From assembly GCF_018333375.1 (NCBI RefSeq), contig NZ_BORW01000007.1:1-64000 (forward strand): a stretch of 64,000 bases of DNA. The letters are read 5' to 3'. This document shows, one piece after another, positions 60,484 through 64,000 of this stretch. The stretch comes from Paenibacillus cookii (GTDB lineage Bacteria > Bacillota > Bacilli > Paenibacillales > Paenibacillaceae). Under the pieces are notes generated by a model that had not been told where the DNA came from, made no database searches, and saw only the letters and a list, made by a program, of their open reading frames with translations. Positions within the stretch are counted from its first letter, which is position 1. Each line of letters begins with the position of its first letter. A program made the position numbers and the translations under genes.

Positions 60484-61467
60484 ATGTTGCAATATACCTA
60501 TCTCGGCAAATCAGGGCTGAAGGTCAGCCGCTTATGCCTTGGGACGATGAATTTCGGACCGGCGACGGACGAAAAAGAGGCGTTCCGCATCATGGATGCC
60601 GCCCTCGATGCGGGAATCCAGTTTTTTGATACGGCGAACATTTACGGCTGGGGGCAAAACGCCGGACTCACGGAAACGATCATCGGCCGCTGGTTTGCGC
60701 AAGGAGGCGGACGCCGCGAAAAGGTCGTCCTGGCGACGAAGGTTCACGGCAATATGCATGATCCCGCCGACGGGCCGAACGGAACGGAAGGCTTGTCCGC
60801 ATACAAAATCCGCAGGCATCTGGAAGGTTCGCTGAAACGTCTGCAGACCGACCATATCGAGCTGTACCAAATGCATCATATCGACCGCAACGTATCTTGG
60901 GACGAACTCTGGGGCGCATTCGAGCTTGCCGTATCGCAAGGGAAAATCGGATACGTCGGTTCCAGCAACTTTGCCGGCTGGCAAATTGCCGAGGCGCAGG
61001 GCAAAGCGCAAAGCCGCCACTTCCTCGGCCTTGTGGCCGAGCAGCATAAATATAATTTGAACTGCCGCCTGCCGGAGCTTGAGGTGCTGCCCGCAGCCAA
61101 AGCGATGGGGCTCGGAGTCATCCCCTGGAGCCCGCTCGACGGCGGCATACTGGGACGCAATGCGCTGAAAAAGCTGGAGGGCACTCGCAGCGGCGGCAAT
61201 CCGAACAAAATCGAAAAACACCGCGCGCAGTTGGAAGCTTTTGCCGAGCTGTGCAGCGAAATCGGCGAACCTCAGGACAACGTCGCGTTGGCTTGGCTGC
61301 TTACCCATCCGGCCGTCACCGCGCCGATTATCGGGCCGCGGACGCTGGAGCAGCTCGAAAGCTCGCTGCGCGTAATCGACTTGAAGCTGGACGAAGCGGT
61401 CTTGAAGCGCCTGGATGAAATTTTCCCGGGACCGGGCGGCGAAGCTCCGGAAGCATACGCGTGGTAA
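60484..61467 (+). CDS. aldo/keto reductase
   Basis: 327 residues, AKR barrel. The catalytic tetrad is present: Asp and Tyr in FFDTANIYGWG, Lys in VVLATKVHG, His in LYQMHHIDR. The NADPH-binding C-terminal part reads PIIGPRTLEQLESSL. It resembles the YrpG/Tas-type reductases that act on a broad range of carbonyls. AAGGAG lies upstream of the ATG. It is inserted on the plus strand between ilvC and leuB, which converge or diverge from it, and it shares a terminator with ilvC. Confidence 0.92.
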   Translation: MLQYTYLGKSGLKVSRLCLGTMNFGPATDEKEAFRIMDAALDAGIQFFDTANIYGWGQNAGLTETIIGRWFAQGGGRREKVVLATKVHGNMHDPADGPNGTEGLSAYKIRRHLEGSLKRLQTDHIELYQMHHIDRNVSWDELWGAFELAVSQGKIGYVGSSNFAGWQIAEAQGKAQSRHFLGLVAEQHKYNLNCRLPELEVLPAAKAMGLGVIPWSPLDGGILGRNALKKLEGTRSGGNPNKIEKHRAQLEAFAELCSEIGEPQDNVALAWLLTHPAVTAPIIGPRTLEQLESSLRVIDLKLDEAVLKRLDEIFPGPGGEAPEAYAW

Positions 61468-61495
61468 GCCGGCCTTTGAAGAACCCTGTAATCAG

Positions 61496-61536
61496 CAAAA
61501 AAAGCAGTCCGCCGTTTGGCGGTCTGCTTTTTTTAT
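61496..61536. terminator. bidirectional terminator, aldo/keto reductase and ilvC
   Basis: AAAGCAGTCCGCC (61501-61513), GTTT loop, GGCGGTCTGCTTT (61518-61530), with A and T runs on both sides. Confidence 0.93.
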
Positions 61537-61593
61537 GATCGCAAGGTGCACTTTCCCCTTCCGGGAATAAGCTGATGATAGGTATAAGTTCAA

Positions 61594-62607
<1,014 letters not shown>

Positions 62608-62625
62608 TTAAAAGAACCCTTATGA

Positions 62626-62692
62626 AGAGCGGGTGTTTCAAGAGACCTCCGCCGTATTGCCGCCAGGCATGATCCCTTCAAACCCCCGCTCT
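62626..62692. promoter_or_regulatory. long-range hairpin between ilvN and ilvC
   Basis: AGAGCGGG-T-GTTT (62626-62638) pairs with AAAC-CCCCGCTCT (62680-62692), enclosing a GC-rich loop. No T-run follows, so it may be an mRNA processing or stability element and not a terminator. Confidence 0.4.
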
Positions 62693-62727
62693 CCGGCGGG
62701 CGGTATGCATATGGTAATCGTGAATAA

Positions 62728-63213
62728 TTATACGTTTCCGCGAATCATCGCGGTGACACCCGTGCGGGAAAGCTCGCGGATGCCGTAAGGCTTCAACAGC
62801 TCGATCATCGCGTCGATTTTGGTGGTGTCCCCCACCACCTGCACCATCAAATTATGGCTGCCGATATCGACGACCGAAGCCCGGAAGGTTTCGACCACGC
62901 CCATGATTTCAGGGCGTTCCGACGGTTCGGCGTTTACCTTGATCAGGGCAAGTTCCCTTGCAACCATCGGATTGGAGCTCAGGTTGATCACTTTGATGAC
63001 GTCGATCAGCTTGTAAAGCTGCTTTTCGATCTGCTCCAAGGTATGTTCGTCGCCAATCGTTACGATGACCATGCGGGAGAGCCCCGGTTCTTCCGATTGC
63101 CCCACCGTGATGCTTTCGATATTGAATCCGCGTCTGCCGAAAAGTCCGGAAACTCTTTGCAATACGCCCGGCTGGTCATTGACTAGAACGGCAATGGTAT
63201 GTCTCGTACTCAT
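62728..63213 (-). CDS. ilvN: acetolactate synthase small (regulatory) subunit
   Basis: 161 residues. The N-terminal ACT domain has TIAVLVNDQPGVLQRVSGLF and RRGFNIESITVGQSEE; the second regulatory half has RELALIKVNAEPSERPEIMG. It binds valine and gives feedback control of the large subunit. It begins 2 bp after the ilvB stop codon and its ribosome site lies within the end of ilvB, so the two are coupled. Confidence 0.96.
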   Translation of the reverse strand: MSTRHTIAVLVNDQPGVLQRVSGLFGRRGFNIESITVGQSEEPGLSRMVIVTIGDEHTLEQIEKQLYKLIDVIKVINLSSNPMVARELALIKVNAEPSERPEIMGVVETFRASVVDIGSHNLMVQVVGDTTKIDAMIELLKPYGIRELSRTGVTAMIRGNV

Positions 63214-63215
63214 AT

Positions 63216-64000
63216 TTATGCATCTCCCATCAGCATTTGATCAATGGTCGAGCCTTGAGTTACCATCGGATACACGTTTTCACCCTTGCTGACCACAAAC
63301 TCGACAACGACGGGTCCCGGCGTTTCAAGCGCTTCCGCCCAAGCTTGGCGGGCTTCTTCCTTGTTCGTCGCCCGGAGTCCCTTCACGCCGTATGCTTCAG
63401 CCAGTTTGACGAAATCCGGGCTTCCTTCCAGATCGATATGGCTGTAGCGGTTGTCGTATATCAATTCCTGCCACTGGCGAACCATGCCGAGCACCTGGTT
63501 GTTGATGATCACGATTTTGACCGGAATGTTGTTGATCGCGCAGATTGCCAGCTCCTGGGAGCACATCTGCATGCCGCCGTCTCCGTTGATCGAGATGACC
63601 AGGCGGTCCGGCTGGGCCATTTGGGCGCCGATCGCCGAAGGCAATCCGAAGCCCATCGTTCCGAGGCCGCCGGAGGTGATCATCGAACGCGGCTGGCTGA
63701 ATTTGTAATATTGGGCCGCCCACATTTGGTGCTGGCCGACGTCGGTCGTCACGATCGCTTCGCCTTTTGTCGTTTCGTTCAGCATTTCGATGACCCACTG
63801 CGGTTTCAGCACCGTGTCGGAATCCTGATAGCTGAAAGGCTTCTCCGCTTTGGACTCCCGGATCCACGCTCTCCATTCGTCCGCTTTGTCCGCGCGTTTC
63901 ACTTCCGAATTGAGCATTTCCAGAACGGTTTTGACGTCGCCGACGATCGGAATGTCCGTTGGAACGTTTTTCCCGATTTCCGCCGGGTCGATGTCGATGT
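63216..64000 (-). CDS. ilvB: acetolactate synthase large subunit, 3' part (runs off the edge)
   Basis: The last 260 or so residues; the frame is open to position 64000 and reads DIDPAEIGKNVPTDIPIVGD at the edge, typical of the end of the middle domain. The C-terminal TPP domain contains GLGTMGFGLPSAIGAQ and the TPP/Mg motif INGDGGMQMCSQELA with the paired Asn in VIINNQVLGMV. The N-terminal domain with the catalytic Glu lies outside the window. It forms acetolactate from pyruvate. Confidence 0.96.
   Translation of the reverse strand, partial: IDIDPAEIGKNVPTDIPIVGDVKTVLEMLNSEVKRADKADEWRAWIRESKAEKPFSYQDSDTVLKPQWVIEMLNETTKGEAIVTTDVGQHQMWAAQYYKFSQPRSMITSGGLGTMGFGLPSAIGAQMAQPDRLVISINGDGGMQMCSQELAICAINNIPVKIVIINNQVLGMVRQWQELIYDNRYSHIDLEGSPDFVKLAEAYGVKGLRATNKEEARQAWAEALETPGPVVVEFVVSKGENVYPMVTQGSTIDQMLMGDA

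Overview
This is about 64 kb of chromosome from a spore-forming, GC-rich low-G+C-lineage Gram-positive, most likely Paenibacillus or a close relative. The signs are CotF-like spore coat genes, a T-box in front of pheST, MutS2, YesM/YesN-type two-component regulators beside an LplABC-type sugar importer, a PAS sporulation-type kinase, TTG and GTG starts with strong AGGAGG sites, and many intrinsic terminators. No phage, insertion sequence or CRISPR array was seen.

Layout. 0.2-1 kb: two spore coat genes (minus). 1.1-2.3 kb: a FAD oxidoreductase. 2.3-10.1 kb: a peptide-stress cassette (minus): YxdLM/BceAB-type ABC transporter, YxeA-like protein, secreted M1 metallopeptidase with a probable C-terminal frameshift, then an OmpR-type regulator and sensor kinase. 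10.3-12.7 kb: an MFS transporter, a zinc-ribbon protein, a 26-residue membrane peptide and a DUF350 protein. 12.8-24.6 kb: mutS2, a YvlD-like protein, a GGDEF protein, a CuA lipoprotein, a 1024-residue protein with a ZapA head on a long repeat-built coiled coil, then pheT and pheS behind a T-box with a UUC specifier. 25.1-27.3 kb: an ABC-F protein with a probable attenuated leader.

27.7-47.8 kb is the centrepiece. One minus-strand run carries a YesM/YesN two-component system, a CUT1 sugar importer, and four signal-less glycosidases: GH31 (close in motif and length to alpha-xylosidase YicI), GH95 alpha-L-fucosidase, GH1 beta-glucosidase and GH42 beta-galactosidase. Upstream lie xylB and xylA, with divergent xylR. 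The four activities match, bond for bond, the side chains and backbone of fucosylated xyloglucan oligosaccharides (Fuc-Gal-Xyl-Glc), and the adjacent xyl genes would consume the released xylose. I read this as an intracellular xyloglucan-oligosaccharide utilisation locus. A strong CcpA-type cre site sits in front of the importer.

47.8-64 kb: tRNA-Pro(UGG) and tRNA-Gly(UCC) with a duplicated tRNA-Gly 3' end, a GGDEF-EAL protein, a YbjQ-family protein, an HMGL-like aldolase, leucyl aminopeptidase, endonuclease V, a UlaG-like metallohydrolase, a PAS histidine kinase, a 2-Cys peroxiredoxin with a near-consensus PerR box, leuB, an aldo/keto reductase, and ilvC, ilvN and the 3' part of ilvB, which runs off the right edge.
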